From Planctomycetaceae bacterium (GTDB lineage: Bacteria > Planctomycetota > Planctomycetia > Pirellulales > Lacipirellulaceae): 64,000 nt of DNA. The DNA is taken from assembly GCA_003233055.1 (NCBI GenBank), contig QIKP01000011.1:62001-126000 (forward strand), in the 5' to 3' direction. The notes under the pieces were generated by a model. It saw nothing but the letters and a program-made list of their open reading frames with translations, was not told the DNA's origin and did not search any database. Position numbers and translations under genes: made by a program. Shown here in pieces: positions 17,564-27,204 of the stretch; positions within the stretch are counted from its first letter, which is position 1; every line of letters starts with the position of its first letter.

Positions 17564-18891
17564 TGTTCGGTCCCTCGGTCGTCTGGAAGGTCATGCTGGG
17601 GGCGGCGTTGCTCGGCGCTGCCTCCGGATTCATTGGCACCTTCGCCGTCCTTCGTCGCCGCGCGCTCGTCGGCGACATGCTGGCTCACGCCGCGCTGCCC
17701 GGCATCTGTCTTGCCTTTTTGCTCGTCGGGTCGCGCGAGCTCTTCTCTCTATCCTTGGGCGCACTCGCAACGGGACTGCTGGGCGTGGTTTGTGTCGCCG
17801 CGATCGCCAGATGGACGAGGACCAGTCAGGATGCCGCCATCGGCATCGTCCTGAGTACCTTCTTCGGCGCGGGCATCGTGCTGCTAACGGTGATACAGAG
17901 CAATCCGACGGGGCACCAAGCAGGAATCGACACCTATCTGTTTGGCGAAATCGCCAGCCTGCAATCGCGAGACCTGGGAACCATTGGCATCACGGCCCTG
18001 ACCGTGCTGTTCTTGGTCTTGCTTGGATTCAAAGAACTCCAGGTGCTCTCCTTCGATCCCGAATTTGCCGCCGCCCAAGGGTGGCCCACTTTTTGGCTCG
18101 ACCTGGCGGTCATGACCATGGTGGCGGTGGTGACGACGATTGGCCTACCGATTTGCGGCGTGATCTTAATGGCAGCCATGCTCATCACTCCGGCTGTCGC
18201 CGCTCGATTTTGGACCAATCGCCTGGAGCATCTCCTAGCGATTGCCGCCCTGATCGGAGCGCTCGCCGGAGCAGGGGGCTGCCTGCTCGCCGCCCCCCAA
18301 TTGACCGCCACGATCGGCCTCGGTTGGCTTAGCTCCTCGCATGGCGTGCCGCCGGGACCGCTCATCGTACTCGCCGGCACCGCCCTGCTGATGGTCTCGA
18401 TGTTTTTCGCGCCAGAACGTGGCCTCGTCGCGAGAGCCTGGCGAGAGCGAAAACTCCGAGCCCGCATTGCCCAAGACCACCTGCTCAGGGCACTCTACGA
18501 ATTAGGAGAAAAAGAACCCGAGGCCCGCCCATGGATCGACCAACACCGGCTCATGCATCATGGCCACTGGACTCCCAGTACGGTTCCCTTTCGACTCTCG
18601 CAAGCGGACCGGAAGGGGTTACTGGAGCATCAAAGCAATCGTGTTCGTTTTACCGATCGGGGCCGGGCACTCGCCGCCAAGCTCGTTCGGACCCATCGTC
18701 TGTGGGAACTCTACATGGTGGAAGATTGGCGTCGGTCTCCCGAACTGGTCGACCGCAGCGCCGACGCCGTAGAACACTCGCTCCCGGAAGAAGTCGTCGA
18801 GCGGCTCGAAGCTTTATTGCAATCCGAGGGACGCTTGCCCGCGACGAGTTTGGGGGAAGTTCCCGAATCACCCCACCCTATTGAACCGTAA
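17563..18891 (+). CDS. metal ABC transporter permease fused to MntR/DtxR-like domain (1)
   Basis: Residues about 1-285 are an ABC-3 family permease with about eight membrane helices (motifs RRRALVGDMLAHAALPGI and GLPICGVILMAAMLITPA). Residues about 300-430 are a winged-helix plus DtxR/MntR dimerisation domain: FTDRGRALAAKLVRTHRLWE and the later EH pair in ADAVEHSL align with metal-binding residues of MntR (His77, Glu102 and His103 in Bacillus MntR). The cytoplasmic domain may sense imported metal and gate transport, or keep regulatory DNA binding. The next gene encodes a paralogue with the same fusion. Confidence 0.9.
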   Translation: MFGPSVVWKVMLGAALLGAASGFIGTFAVLRRRALVGDMLAHAALPGICLAFLLVGSRELFSLSLGALATGLLGVVCVAAIARWTRTSQDAAIGIVLSTFFGAGIVLLTVIQSNPTGHQAGIDTYLFGEIASLQSRDLGTIGITALTVLFLVLLGFKELQVLSFDPEFAAAQGWPTFWLDLAVMTMVAVVTTIGLPICGVILMAAMLITPAVAARFWTNRLEHLLAIAALIGALAGAGGCLLAAPQLTATIGLGWLSSSHGVPPGPLIVLAGTALLMVSMFFAPERGLVARAWRERKLRARIAQDHLLRALYELGEKEPEARPWIDQHRLMHHGHWTPSTVPFRLSQADRKGLLEHQSNRVRFTDRGRALAAKLVRTHRLWELYMVEDWRRSPELVDRSADAVEHSLPEEVVERLEALLQSEGRLPATSLGEVPESPHPIEP

Positions 18892-18897
18892 TGTTTT

Positions 18898-18919
18898 CCG
18901 ACGAGCCGTAGCTCGTCGG
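18898..18919. repeat. perfect hairpin CCGACGAGC-CGTA-GCTCGTCGG
   Basis: A 9-bp perfect inverted repeat with a 4-nt loop lies between the stop of the first permease and the ATG at 18947 of the second. It is followed by CTATTGG, similar to the CTATCGG tail of the hairpin at 35867-35893, so it looks like a member of a dispersed palindromic family. Within an operon it could limit read-through or protect the upstream mRNA. Confidence 0.6.
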
Positions 18920-18946
18920 CTATTGGTGCCTGCTTTCCAAAAAAAA

Positions 18947-20251
18947 ATGTTCCTTGCCCTGACCAATCCGTTCGGCCCCGACATGCTGCCGCTGCTTTTG
19001 CAAGTGGTGTTGCTCGCGTCGCTCGTGAACGTGTCGTGTGCGCTGGTTGGATCCTTCCTGGTGCTTCGCCGCATGAGCATGATGGGGGATGCTCTCTCCC
19101 ACGCAGTGCTCCCCGGGCTGGTGATTGCGTTTTTGTTTTCCGGTAGCCTCGGCGTGGTGCCAATGTTCCTCGGCGCGATTGCCGCAGGGATCGCCACGAC
19201 CTTTTTGACACAGGCATTGCACCAATATGGCCACGTCTCGACGGATGCCAGCATGGGAGTGGTGTTCACGTCGTTCTTCGCGGTCGGCGTGGTGCTGCTC
19301 AAGCGCTATGCGTCGAACGTGCATCTGGATGTTTCGTGCGTCTACGAAGGATCCCTACTCTGGCTGGCGATGGACACCGAGACCGTGGCTGGCTTGGAGA
19401 TTCCCCGTCAGGTGGCGGTCGTCTTGCCAGTGCTTCTCATCAATCTGGCCGTGATGACGCTGCTGTGGAAGGAATTTAAGCTCACGACCTTCGATGCGGC
19501 ACTCGCGACATCCATGGGATTTTCGGCACCCGTGATCCACTATTTGTTGATGGCACTGGTTGCGATGACGGCGGTGGCTTCGTTTCGGTCGGTCGGGTCG
19601 ATTCTGGTCGTGGCCATGCTCATTGTTCCGCCCGCCTCGGCGCAATTGCTGGTCCACCGCCTCGGGCCACTCCTCGCCGTGGCGTGCGCTATCGGCGTGT
19701 TCGTCGCGGCGGCGGGAGCGACCCTAGCGATTTGGCTCAACGTCGAACCACCCGGCATGATGGCAGTGGTGGCAGGTGTGGTTTATGGACTGACGGTGCT
19801 TTTTTCCCCGACCAGCGGCCTCCTTTCCCGCGCGCTCTTCCACCGACGAACAGCCTCCCGAATTCTTCGCGAGGACTTGCTCGCCATGCTTTACCGCGTC
19901 CACGAACACGACGCCGACCAGCGTCTCTCCTTGCACGAGGCGATCGACGCCGTGGGGGGCGGGGCGGCCGCGCGGCGTGCGTTCCGATCGCTACGTCGCC
20001 AGGGCGACCTCCGGCAAACCGTGGAAGGCCTCGCCCTCACCGACCAAGGCCGCGCCACCGCAAGCCAACTCGTTCGCACCCATCGCTTGTGGGAGACCTA
20101 CCTCGTCGAAGAACTGGGCCTCGCACTCGATCACGTCCACGAACCGGCTCACCGCATCGAGCACTTCATCGACGAAGAGATTCGCGAACAGTTGGCCAAG
20201 TCGCTCCCCCAAAGCGCCGAAGACCCCCACGGGCGTGACATCCCTGAGTAG
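18947..20251 (+). CDS. metal ABC transporter permease fused to MntR/DtxR-like domain (2)
   Basis: This 434-residue paralogue has an ABC-3 permease core (RRMSMMGDALSHAVLPGL; SVGSILVVAMLIVPPASA) and a C-terminal winged-helix and dimerisation region with RTHRLWETYLVEE and the EH pair in HRIEHFIDEE. I place the start at 18947 because the earlier frame start at 18881 would run through the hairpin and lacks a matching N-terminus. Having two such permeases suggests a heterodimeric channel, each half with its own sensor domain. A repeat island follows its stop. Confidence 0.9.
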   Translation: MFLALTNPFGPDMLPLLLQVVLLASLVNVSCALVGSFLVLRRMSMMGDALSHAVLPGLVIAFLFSGSLGVVPMFLGAIAAGIATTFLTQALHQYGHVSTDASMGVVFTSFFAVGVVLLKRYASNVHLDVSCVYEGSLLWLAMDTETVAGLEIPRQVAVVLPVLLINLAVMTLLWKEFKLTTFDAALATSMGFSAPVIHYLLMALVAMTAVASFRSVGSILVVAMLIVPPASAQLLVHRLGPLLAVACAIGVFVAAAGATLAIWLNVEPPGMMAVVAGVVYGLTVLFSPTSGLLSRALFHRRTASRILREDLLAMLYRVHEHDADQRLSLHEAIDAVGGGAAARRAFRSLRRQGDLRQTVEGLALTDQGRATASQLVRTHRLWETYLVEELGLALDHVHEPAHRIEHFIDEEIREQLAKSLPQSAEDPHGRDIPE

Positions 20252-20918
20252 GAACCACCCGCGGAATCCGACGCAAGAAAAACCACGAATCGGACGAATC
20301 ATCGCGAGCGATCAAGATTTGTTGGATTCATAAAATTCGTGGTTGCTATTTCCGACCGCGAACGACCCGCCCCTGTTTCTTTGCGCCTTGGCGTGAGGCT
20401 TACTCTCCAGGCGTTTGGGAGCCGGCAGCCGATTGTCTCACGCAAAGACGCGAAGACGCAAAGGAAGAAAAGAATTGGCCGCGGATAAGCCCAGATGAAC
20501 GCGGATATTCGGTGGGAGAACACTAATCAACGCTAATTTGATTAGCGAAGATTAGTGTTCCTCCCCTTGGCTCTTCTCACGCGAAGTCTCGATGCAACGA
20601 GGTAACCGTTCACAGAATCCGAGGCAGGGAAAACCACGAATTTCGACCGTGAACGACTCGCCCTTGTTTCTTTGCGTCTTGGCGCCTTTGCGTGAGGCTT
20701 ATTCTCCGGGCGTTGGGATCCGGGGATTTTTTAACGCAAAGGCGCGAAGACGCAAAGGAAGAAAGAAGGGGCCACAGAGAAGCGCATGGCTGGAGTTTGG
20801 GCCAAAACCAGCCACGGGTGTAGAAACAACAGGGCTGGAAGCCCGACCTACTGTGCCGGGAACGGTTACACCGAGTCACGTCGCGCTCGACCCGCCCTCT
20901 CGGTAAGAGGGAGGGACT
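20252..20918. repeat. palindromic repeat island 1 (667 bp, no gene)
   Basis: The stretch between the metal operon and nfo contains several stacked inverted repeats: AACCACGAAT/ATTCGTGGTT at 20281 and 20335; a TTTCTTTGCG-type arm at 20376-20397 paired with 20437-20470; a 20-bp arm hairpin at 20518-20560; and an outer GTAACCGTT/AACGGTTAC pair at 20602 and 20861 enclosing a second TTTCTTTGCG pair (20667-20696 with 20734-20764). A GGGCTGGAAGCCC hairpin lies at 20832-20844. Short open frames in it follow the repeats and are not genes. Motifs of the CTTTGCG and ACCACGAA kind are common in genomes of several environmental phyla. Confidence 0.75.
20518..20560. repeat. 43-bp hairpin, 20-bp arms with two mismatches
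   Basis: GAACACTAATCAACGCTAAT is followed by TTG and by a right arm that is its reverse complement at 18 of 20 positions. It is the strongest single stem in repeat island 1. Confidence 0.75.
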
Positions 20919-21779
20919 TTACCCCGCCACGAGACCGCGCAGCGTTCTCAGATTGACGACGTCCAGTTTTTCGCCCGCGTCGTTTTCTCCCTTGGGCGTT
21001 TCCAAATACATCGGCACCTTGCGAAACCGACGGTCGTTCATCAGATGGCGAAAGGGTTCGAGCCCCATCTCCCCTTTGCCAATCGCCGCGTGGCGGTCGA
21101 CGCGCGAGCCGAACGGCTTGAGGCTGTCGTTTAGATGAAACGCTTGGAGAAACTTGCGACCAACGATCTGGTCAAACTCCCGCATCGTCGCGAGGTACTC
21201 CTTCTTGGTTTCCATCGGATAACCTGCCGCAAAAACATGGCACGTGTCGAAGCAAACCCCAAGCCGGTCGGGGTCGCGAACCTTGGCGAGGATGTGACCC
21301 AAATGTTCGAATCGCCAACCAAGGTTCGAGCCTTGGCCCGCGGTCGTTTCGAGAAGTACCTGCGACTGGTTTCCCTTCGTCTGCTGGTGGACCTCGTTAA
21401 GCCCCTGGGCGATGCGCTCGATTCCTGCCGCCTCGCTGCTGGTGGTGAACGCACCGGGGTGGGCAACCAAGTAGGGGATGCCCAGTTTCTCGACACGCTG
21501 GAGCTCGATGACCATCGCATCGATCGACTTTTTCCACAATTCGTCGTTGGGGCTACCAAGATTGATAAGGTACGAATCGTGGGCGATCGGGTGGGTGATG
21601 CCAAGATCGGCAAGCGAGTCTTGAAAACGCTCGGCGTCGGCATCGGTCAGTTCTTTCCCTTTCCACTGGTTGTTGTTTTTGGTGAAAAGCTGCACGCAAT
21701 CGCATCCTACGGCCGCAGCCGCTTCGACCGCCTTGTAGTAGCCGCCCGCCATCGACATGTGGGCACCAAGCAAGTTCAT
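20919..21779 (-). CDS. nfo: endonuclease IV (AP endonuclease)
   Basis: This 286-residue enzyme cleaves abasic sites during base excision repair. Its family signatures are LLGAHMSMAGGYYKAVE at the N-terminus, QLFTKNNNQWKG, GVCFDTCHVFAAGY and AFHLNDSL with DRHAAIGKGEMG, which include the His, Asp and Glu ligands of the three zinc ions. Length is normal. It begins at ATG 21779 and is divergent from ndk. Confidence 0.95.
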   Translation of the reverse strand: MNLLGAHMSMAGGYYKAVEAAAAVGCDCVQLFTKNNNQWKGKELTDADAERFQDSLADLGITHPIAHDSYLINLGSPNDELWKKSIDAMVIELQRVEKLGIPYLVAHPGAFTTSSEAAGIERIAQGLNEVHQQTKGNQSQVLLETTAGQGSNLGWRFEHLGHILAKVRDPDRLGVCFDTCHVFAAGYPMETKKEYLATMREFDQIVGRKFLQAFHLNDSLKPFGSRVDRHAAIGKGEMGLEPFRHLMNDRRFRKVPMYLETPKGENDAGEKLDVVNLRTLRGLVAG

Positions 21780-22100
21780 CTGTTTTTTTCGGTTAAGAGG
21801 TGTAGGGAGGGAGAAAAGGCCCCTTCTGGACTCGCCGATATTACTTCCTCTCTTCCCCTTGCATGAATAGTGTTCATGCGTATACTCACCCGATAGCTAG
21901 GCCGTTTCCATCACGCTTACCGAGGGTTTTTGCCCTGGTTCCAGCCATTCACTCCCTGCCAGCCAGCCCCCTCCCGGCTAGCAAAGGCCCCTGCATCACT
22001 TGCCAAGAGGCGAGCGAGCCGGCGCTTGCGTTTTTGCAAGGCGATCTCCTAGAATCACCAGATTCCCCTTCCGCTCCCAACCGACCACGCGAGACACCCC
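21780..22100. other. divergent intergenic region nfo/ndk
   Basis: This 321-bp region contains an inverted repeat GCATGAA-N5-TTCATGC at 21861-21879 (7-bp arms), which could be an operator or a short hairpin. Nothing else was recognised. Confidence 0.4.
21861..21879. promoter_or_regulatory. inverted repeat GCATGAA-N5-TTCATGC
   Basis: Perfect 7-bp arms between two divergent promoters suggest a protein-binding site. No regulator can be named. Confidence 0.3.
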
Positions 22101-22559
22101 ATGCAACGTACGCTTATTCTCCTGAAACCTGACGCCGTCCAACGCCGCATGATGGGTCGCCTCGTCACCCGGTTCGAGGACAAGGGCCTGAATTTCGTGG
22201 CGATGAAGCTCATGCGAGTGACGCCAGAGCTCGCCAAACAGCATTATGCCGAGCACATCGAAAAAGGGTGGTATCCAACGCTCGAGGCATTTATTACCGG
22301 CGGTCCGGTCTTGGCAGCGGTCTTAGAAGGGCTCGAGGCGATCACCGTGGTGCGAGATATGCTCGGCGCGACCAGCGGGCTTGCCGCCGCTCCTGGAACG
22401 ATTCGTGGCGACTACAGCTCGAGCCGGCAGATGAACCTCGTCCATGGCTCCGATGGCCCAGAAGCGGCCGAGCGGGAAATCGCCCTCTACTTCCAAGCCT
22501 CGGAACTCTGTGACCATACGCCGACGATCGTCCCGTGGCTGCGCGCCGCGGATGAATGA
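22101..22559 (+). CDS. ndk: nucleoside diphosphate kinase
   Basis: Ndk equilibrates nucleoside di- and triphosphates through a phospho-His. The 152-residue product shows MQRTLILLKPDAVQRRMMG at the start and the catalytic His in the NLVHGSDG block near residue 116. Both length and motifs are standard. It is monocistronic, converging on the CheX-like gene 46 bp downstream. Confidence 0.96.
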   Translation: MQRTLILLKPDAVQRRMMGRLVTRFEDKGLNFVAMKLMRVTPELAKQHYAEHIEKGWYPTLEAFITGGPVLAAVLEGLEAITVVRDMLGATSGLAAAPGTIRGDYSSSRQMNLVHGSDGPEAAEREIALYFQASELCDHTPTIVPWLRAADE

Positions 22560-22605
22560 AAGGGAGTGCCTCGTCGGCACCAAGAGTCGTCGTACCGGGG
22601 GGACT

Positions 22606-23130
22606 CTACTGCCGCAGGAGCGAGATGCTGACCTGCATCAGACGGTCGCTGATCACGACGGCTTCTGGGTCTTCGGCCTCGAAGGTGACGCAGAGGAATT
22701 CGAGCCCCTTGGCGTAGGAGACCGAGTATCCGTTGCCCACCAAAACGGAAGGAACCGTGATTCGTGAGAACGACCACTCGCTACCGCCCAGCGCCGACTT
22801 GATGCCACCGACGACGAGGTTGGTGATCTCGCCTGCCCCGTCAACGACCTGCGAGGTCAGCTTGCCGTATTGCGTGTCAAGTAAGCCTTCCACGGCTCGC
22901 ACGGCAAAACGCTCGGACATGTTCAGATTCACGAAGCCCGAAACATCGCCGTGGACGCCTATCATGCCGGTAAGATTACCGACTTCGCTGATCGGCACGT
23001 GGGACATGCCGACGCAACTCACGGTGACGCCACACATGGTGAGTGCCGACTCCACCGAGCCGACGATGGCGTTGAGGAGTTCAGGGTTGATGGAAATTCG
23101 GGGGGCGACTTGCTCGGCCAGCGCGGACAT
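22606..23130 (-). CDS. CheX-like chemotaxis phosphatase family protein
   Basis: The 174-residue product resembles CheX/CheC/FliY: the block DGAGEITNLVVGGIK has the Glu-x2-Asn pair used to dephosphorylate CheY-P, and a second half with the SLL ending follows. I chose the ATG at 23130 (MSALAEQ) because GGAG lies a few bases upstream; the frame is open to 23172. No che or flagellar gene is in the window, so it may act on a stand-alone response regulator. The neighbouring sigma54 activator is co-oriented upstream. Confidence 0.75.
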   Translation of the reverse strand: MSALAEQVAPRISINPELLNAIVGSVESALTMCGVTVSCVGMSHVPISEVGNLTGMIGVHGDVSGFVNLNMSERFAVRAVEGLLDTQYGKLTSQVVDGAGEITNLVVGGIKSALGGSEWSFSRITVPSVLVGNGYSVSYAKGLEFLCVTFEAEDPEAVVISDRLMQVSISLLRQ

Positions 23131-23293
23131 TTGCAGGACTCCGGTGAATAACGAGGGAAAGAGGCCGCCCATCGATCGGGCGTGTCGCCCAAGTATGGGT
23201 TACGACTTGGTGGCAAGCGGCCTAGAAAAGAGGACCGCAGAAAGTGGGCCTCGGAATAGGTGGAATAACCGCTAGATTCGCGACAAACATCGA

Positions 23294-25339
23294 CTATCGC
23301 TTTGCGGCCTCACGGTAGCGATTCAGGTCGTAACGCTGAATTTTTCGGTCAAGCGTCGATCGCTCGATGCCCAAGACTGCTGCAGTTTTGCTTTTATTCC
23401 AGCCGGTCGACTGGAGTGTCGCAAGGACGTGCTGTTGCTCCATTTCGGCAAGCGAGCAAGGCTCAAAAACACGGAGCCCGGCGGAGCCCTCCAGACTGGC
23501 ATCGGTGTCTCCAGCCGTCTTAATGTTGGATAGGATCAGGTCATCGCAGTCGATGTATTCGCCACGGCTGAGGACCACCGCCCGCTCGATCACGTTTTTC
23601 AGTTCACGAACGTTACCAGGCCAGCGGTACCGCCGAAGCTCTTCGAGAGCGAGTGTGGAGAATCCCTTAATTTTTTGGCCCGTTTCGGTATTGAACCGAT
23701 GGAGGAAATACTGTGCGAGCTCGACAACATCCTCCGGCCTCTTTCGGAGTGGCGGAACGACAATTTCCAACACATGCAAGCGAAAGTAAAGGTCGCGACG
23801 AAAGCGGCCTTCGCCGACTTCCTTTTCCAGGTCACGATTCGTCGCGGCAATCACACGGACATCGGCCGAGATCGGCTCTGTCCCTCCCACGCGTTCGAAG
23901 GCATGCCCCTCTAGGACACGAAGAAACTTTGCCTGGATCGTTGGACTCATCTCGCCAATCTCGTCGAGCATGAGCGTTCCCTTGTTGGCCGACTCAAACT
24001 TGCCGATCTTGCGGTGCGTGGCGCCGGTAAACGCCCCTTTTTCGTGCCCAAACAGCTCACTTTCCAGAAGCGTTTCGGAGAGCGCTGCACAGTTGAGGCA
24101 GACAAAGGGCCCCTTGCGTCGCGGACTGGAAAAATGAACCGCCCGAGCGACCAATTCTTTTCCCACGCCACTTTCGCCGCGAATCAGCACGGTAGCGCGA
24201 CTCGGCGCCGCTTGGCCAATTTGTTGCTCGACATGGGCCATCGCTTGGCTTCCACCGATAATCTCGCTCTGGACCCCCAATTGCTCACGGAGCTGAACAT
24301 TTTCGTCCCGCACCAGATTCAGATTTTCGGACAATTCCTGCCGGCGGTCGAGGTTTTGCAGCGTCATGGACACGGTATCGGCCACCGCGAGCGTGAATTC
24401 CAGGTCATCGGGGCCGACCGGTTTCGCGGCATCAATGGAGTAGAGGTGCAAGAGCCCTAAGACTTGGCCTTCGACACGGATCGGTACGCAAATGACGCTG
24501 GTGGCAAGAATATCTCCGCTGGAGTCTCGCGCTCCGAGCTGGCTGTCGTCCATCACATTTCGGGCGAGCACTCCTTGCCCATCTCTGAGCACCGTCGCCG
24601 CGAGAAACTGACTAACCCGGTGGTACTTGGGCGCCGATTCGGCTCGCGAGACAATGACTTCGAGCGTGTCGAGCGTGCGTCCCCCTTCCGCATCTCTTCC
24701 CCGAAGCAGCATGCTACCCGCATCAATGGGGGTACTCTCGAAGAGCGCCGCCAGGGAGGTATTCGCTAGTGAAATGACGTCGGTCGTCTTGGCCAACTCA
24801 AAGGCAAGGCGACATAGTTTTGCCGCTTCCCGGCCCACCTTGGGAAGAGGCGACTCGCGAGAATCTCTCTGTTCCGGATCGGAAATTAAGAACTTGCTTT
24901 GCTCGCGGCGATGGGTAATTTGCGTCGGCTCAATGGGCTCGAACACGCTGTCGTCGTGGACGATCACCAGGGGATCGCCCACTTCCGTTTCGACGGACCG
25001 CGTCGAACGAATCACACTCGAAGAATCGGGGAACGCATGCGAGAGGTTATCGACAAAGGCCAAATGCGAGTTGCCTATGCGGATGATGTCCCCGGGCTTT
25101 AGCGAATAATCCTCCTCGACCGGCACGCCATCGATTTGGGTACCATTCCGGCTATCAAGATCGCGGAGCATCCACTTCGACTTGACTTGGAATATCTCGG
25201 CATGGTTGCGGCTGCACCGCTCATCTTTCACGACGATGGTACTGGTTGGGGCGCGGCCCACCGTTACCGACTCACCGTCGACAAGCCGAAAAACATCGGC
25301 CCATTTCGAGCCTTCGCGGATAACAAGGTAGGAAGTCAT
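23294..25339 (-). CDS. FHA-GAF-AAA+ sigma-54-dependent transcriptional activator
   Basis: The 681-residue protein has an N-terminal FHA domain ([18 protein letters not shown]), which binds phosphothreonine; a GAF domain at about 190-345; a central AAA+ domain with Walker A GESGVGKE, the sigma54-contact loop GAFTGA and Walker B MLDEIGEM; and a C-terminal Fis-type helix-turn-helix ([21 protein letters not shown]). It should activate RpoN promoters in response to Ser/Thr phosphorylation and a small ligand or partner. I chose ATG 25339 because the FHA domain begins there; an upstream frame extension to 25423 has no domain. The kinase at 31.5 kb is one possible input, but this is only speculation. 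Confidence 0.92.
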   Translation of the reverse strand: MTSYLVIREGSKWADVFRLVDGESVTVGRAPTSTIVVKDERCSRNHAEIFQVKSKWMLRDLDSRNGTQIDGVPVEEDYSLKPGDIIRIGNSHLAFVDNLSHAFPDSSSVIRSTRSVETEVGDPLVIVHDDSVFEPIEPTQITHRREQSKFLISDPEQRDSRESPLPKVGREAAKLCRLAFELAKTTDVISLANTSLAALFESTPIDAGSMLLRGRDAEGGRTLDTLEVIVSRAESAPKYHRVSQFLAATVLRDGQGVLARNVMDDSQLGARDSSGDILATSVICVPIRVEGQVLGLLHLYSIDAAKPVGPDDLEFTLAVADTVSMTLQNLDRRQELSENLNLVRDENVQLREQLGVQSEIIGGSQAMAHVEQQIGQAAPSRATVLIRGESGVGKELVARAVHFSSPRRKGPFVCLNCAALSETLLESELFGHEKGAFTGATHRKIGKFESANKGTLMLDEIGEMSPTIQAKFLRVLEGHAFERVGGTEPISADVRVIAATNRDLEKEVGEGRFRRDLYFRLHVLEIVVPPLRKRPEDVVELAQYFLHRFNTETGQKIKGFSTLALEELRRYRWPGNVRELKNVIERAVVLSRGEYIDCDDLILSNIKTAGDTDASLEGSAGLRVFEPCSLAEMEQQHVLATLQSTGWNKSKTAAVLGIERSTLDRKIQRYDLNRYREAAKR

Positions 25340-25813
25340 CGAAAGCGAGCGGATTCTCCAAAAGGCCCCGAGGGCGGCACGCGGGACCACGACTGTCCCG
25401 GAAACAACCGAACCGCCCCCCACTTCCAGCCTAGCCTCAATCGACCCCGACCATCAAGCCTTCGCGACCCGAAATGCCACTGACGCCCCGACTTAGGGAA
25501 ATAGGGGCCTCGACACTAACCGGCTGGCCTGGAACGACAGTTCCTCGGTTGCCTCCGGTCCTTGCGAAGGGGGAAAGGGCCCAGAAAACCCAGCCTATCG
25601 AACGAAACCGTTTGCCTAAACGTGCCTTAGCGATTATTTTAGAGTAGAGGAGACTCGCCCAGGCAACTCTCTTCCAGCAACCAACGCCAGTGCCCGGGAA
25701 ATCGGGAACGGAGCGTCTTGCTGCCTGTGCGACATGTATGAATCGAAGGACTCTACCAAGAGATTCCTGTTTTGCCGCTGCCCGCATGGGCGGTCGTCCC
25801 CCGGAGAGACAAG
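25340..25813. other. divergent intergenic region with weak promoter candidate
   Basis: A sigma70-like site TTGCCT (25612-25617), 17-bp spacer, TATTTT (25635-25640) faces the DUF1598 gene. Otherwise no gene or repeat is recognised in this 474-bp region. Confidence 0.3.
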
Positions 25814-27178
25814 ATGCAATTCCATGTTTTGGGCCGTCAACCGATCGTTACTCTGTGTGCTGTCGCAGTGGTCGTGCTTGTTTGTAACCAATCGGCATGG
25901 GCACAATTCGGCCGCAACAGCGCGGTTGGCGGCGTCGACATCAATGCCGAGGGGGTCTTGAGAAATCCAGAAGTCCATAATTCGGACCAACTGCTCCGAG
26001 TCTGGCAAAATGCCTTGGGCGACGTGCCGCAAAAATTTGACAAAAAAAGCGATCTGCGGTTTGTCTCCCTTCGTGGCCTCGAAGCGAGACTCGCGGAGAG
26101 CAACGCCGACGGAACGGACCCGTCTGACGAAGTCCGGTTCATGGCCGGGCTGCAACGCCTACAGTTTGTGCTGGTCTATCCCGAACAGGGCGACATCGTC
26201 GTGGCCGGGCCAGCCGAGGGTTGGCGCGTCGACGCATTGGGGAATGTCGTTGGGGAAACGTCGGGGCGCCCCGTACTGATGCTCGACGACTTCATGGCGG
26301 CCTTTCGTTCAGCCATCGATCGCCCCGGCGGGGGGATGAGCTGCTCGATCGATCCAACCAAAGAGGGCCTCGCTCGTGTCCAGCAAGTCGCCCGAAAGCT
26401 GACCGCCGGTGATGGCCCTCAGCAGGCGTCAAGGCGAATTGCCGAAGCACTTGGTTTCCAAACAGTAACGGTCTCGGGCGTCCCTGCGAGTTCCCACTTC
26501 GCTCGCAGCATGGTTGCGGCCGACTTTCGGATGAAACGGCTAGCGATGGGTTTTGAACCGGCACCGATCGATGGCATGCCTAGCTACCTAAAGTTGCTGG
26601 GGGGCCGCGGGGGAAGCGGAATGCAAAACATGCTTCCTCGCTGGTGGCTCGCCCCTGAATACGAACCGCTACTTCGGGATGAAAAAGGGCTCGCCTGGGA
26701 AATTCGCGGGCAGGGGGTCCAGTGTCTCACCGAAGAAGACCACGTCAACGCCGAAGGCCAGCGGAAACGCTCAGGCAAGGCGAGCTCCGCCGCTCAGCGA
26801 TGGGCCGACAGCTTTACCGAGAATTTTGAGGAGTTGGCCAACCACGACTCCTCCTTCGGCCAGCTCCGAAATGCGATGGACCTTGCGGTGGTCACCACGC
26901 TCATCGTTCACCACGGGCTTGCCGAGAATGTTGGCCTCCGAACGCCTTGGCTCTCCGGGAAGCAGGAGCTAGAGGAGCTGAACACTCCCAAGCAGGTCGC
27001 CACGCAAACGACCTTCATCAAGCAGCGAGGGCGATGGGTGATTAGTGCCTCGGGGGGCGTCCAAATCTTGCCAGGCGAGTCGCTCCAGAACGTCGAGACG
27101 ACGCCCGAGATGGCCGTTGCCACCGATCAAGCGGCCCGCATCGCCAGCGAAACCAGTTGGTGGTGGGACGCCAAGTAG
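25814..27178 (+). CDS. DUF1598-like secreted protein
   Basis: A 454-residue exported protein with a Sec signal peptide (hydrophobic stretch about residues 10-25, cut near SAWAQ). The following GVDINAEGVL, DFMAAFRSAID and SCSIDPTKEGLARVQ blocks resemble DUF1598, a family found almost only in planctomycetes. The start at 25814 is supported by GGAGAG 6 nt upstream; the longer frame from 25772 would spoil the signal peptide. Its role is unknown. It converges on the Gfo/Idh gene with only a hairpin between. Confidence 0.75.
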   Translation: MQFHVLGRQPIVTLCAVAVVVLVCNQSAWAQFGRNSAVGGVDINAEGVLRNPEVHNSDQLLRVWQNALGDVPQKFDKKSDLRFVSLRGLEARLAESNADGTDPSDEVRFMAGLQRLQFVLVYPEQGDIVVAGPAEGWRVDALGNVVGETSGRPVLMLDDFMAAFRSAIDRPGGGMSCSIDPTKEGLARVQQVARKLTAGDGPQQASRRIAEALGFQTVTVSGVPASSHFARSMVAADFRMKRLAMGFEPAPIDGMPSYLKLLGGRGGSGMQNMLPRWWLAPEYEPLLRDEKGLAWEIRGQGVQCLTEEDHVNAEGQRKRSGKASSAAQRWADSFTENFEELANHDSSFGQLRNAMDLAVVTTLIVHHGLAENVGLRTPWLSGKQELEELNTPKQVATQTTFIKQRGRWVISASGGVQILPGESLQNVETTPEMAVATDQAARIASETSWWWDAK

Positions 27179-27187
27179 CTAGTTTAC

Positions 27188-27204
27188 CGTAGCTTCACGC
27201 TACG
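27188..27204. terminator. short hairpin between convergent genes
   Basis: CGTAGC-TTCAC-GCTACG forms a 6-bp stem between the DUF1598 stop (27178) and the Gfo/Idh stop codon region (27200). It is placed to act as a bidirectional terminator, although no U-run is present. Confidence 0.4.

Noticed and set aside
20592-20906. 104-codon open frame in repeat island 1
   Set aside because: It is built from the inverted repeat modules and has no ribosome binding site or domain.
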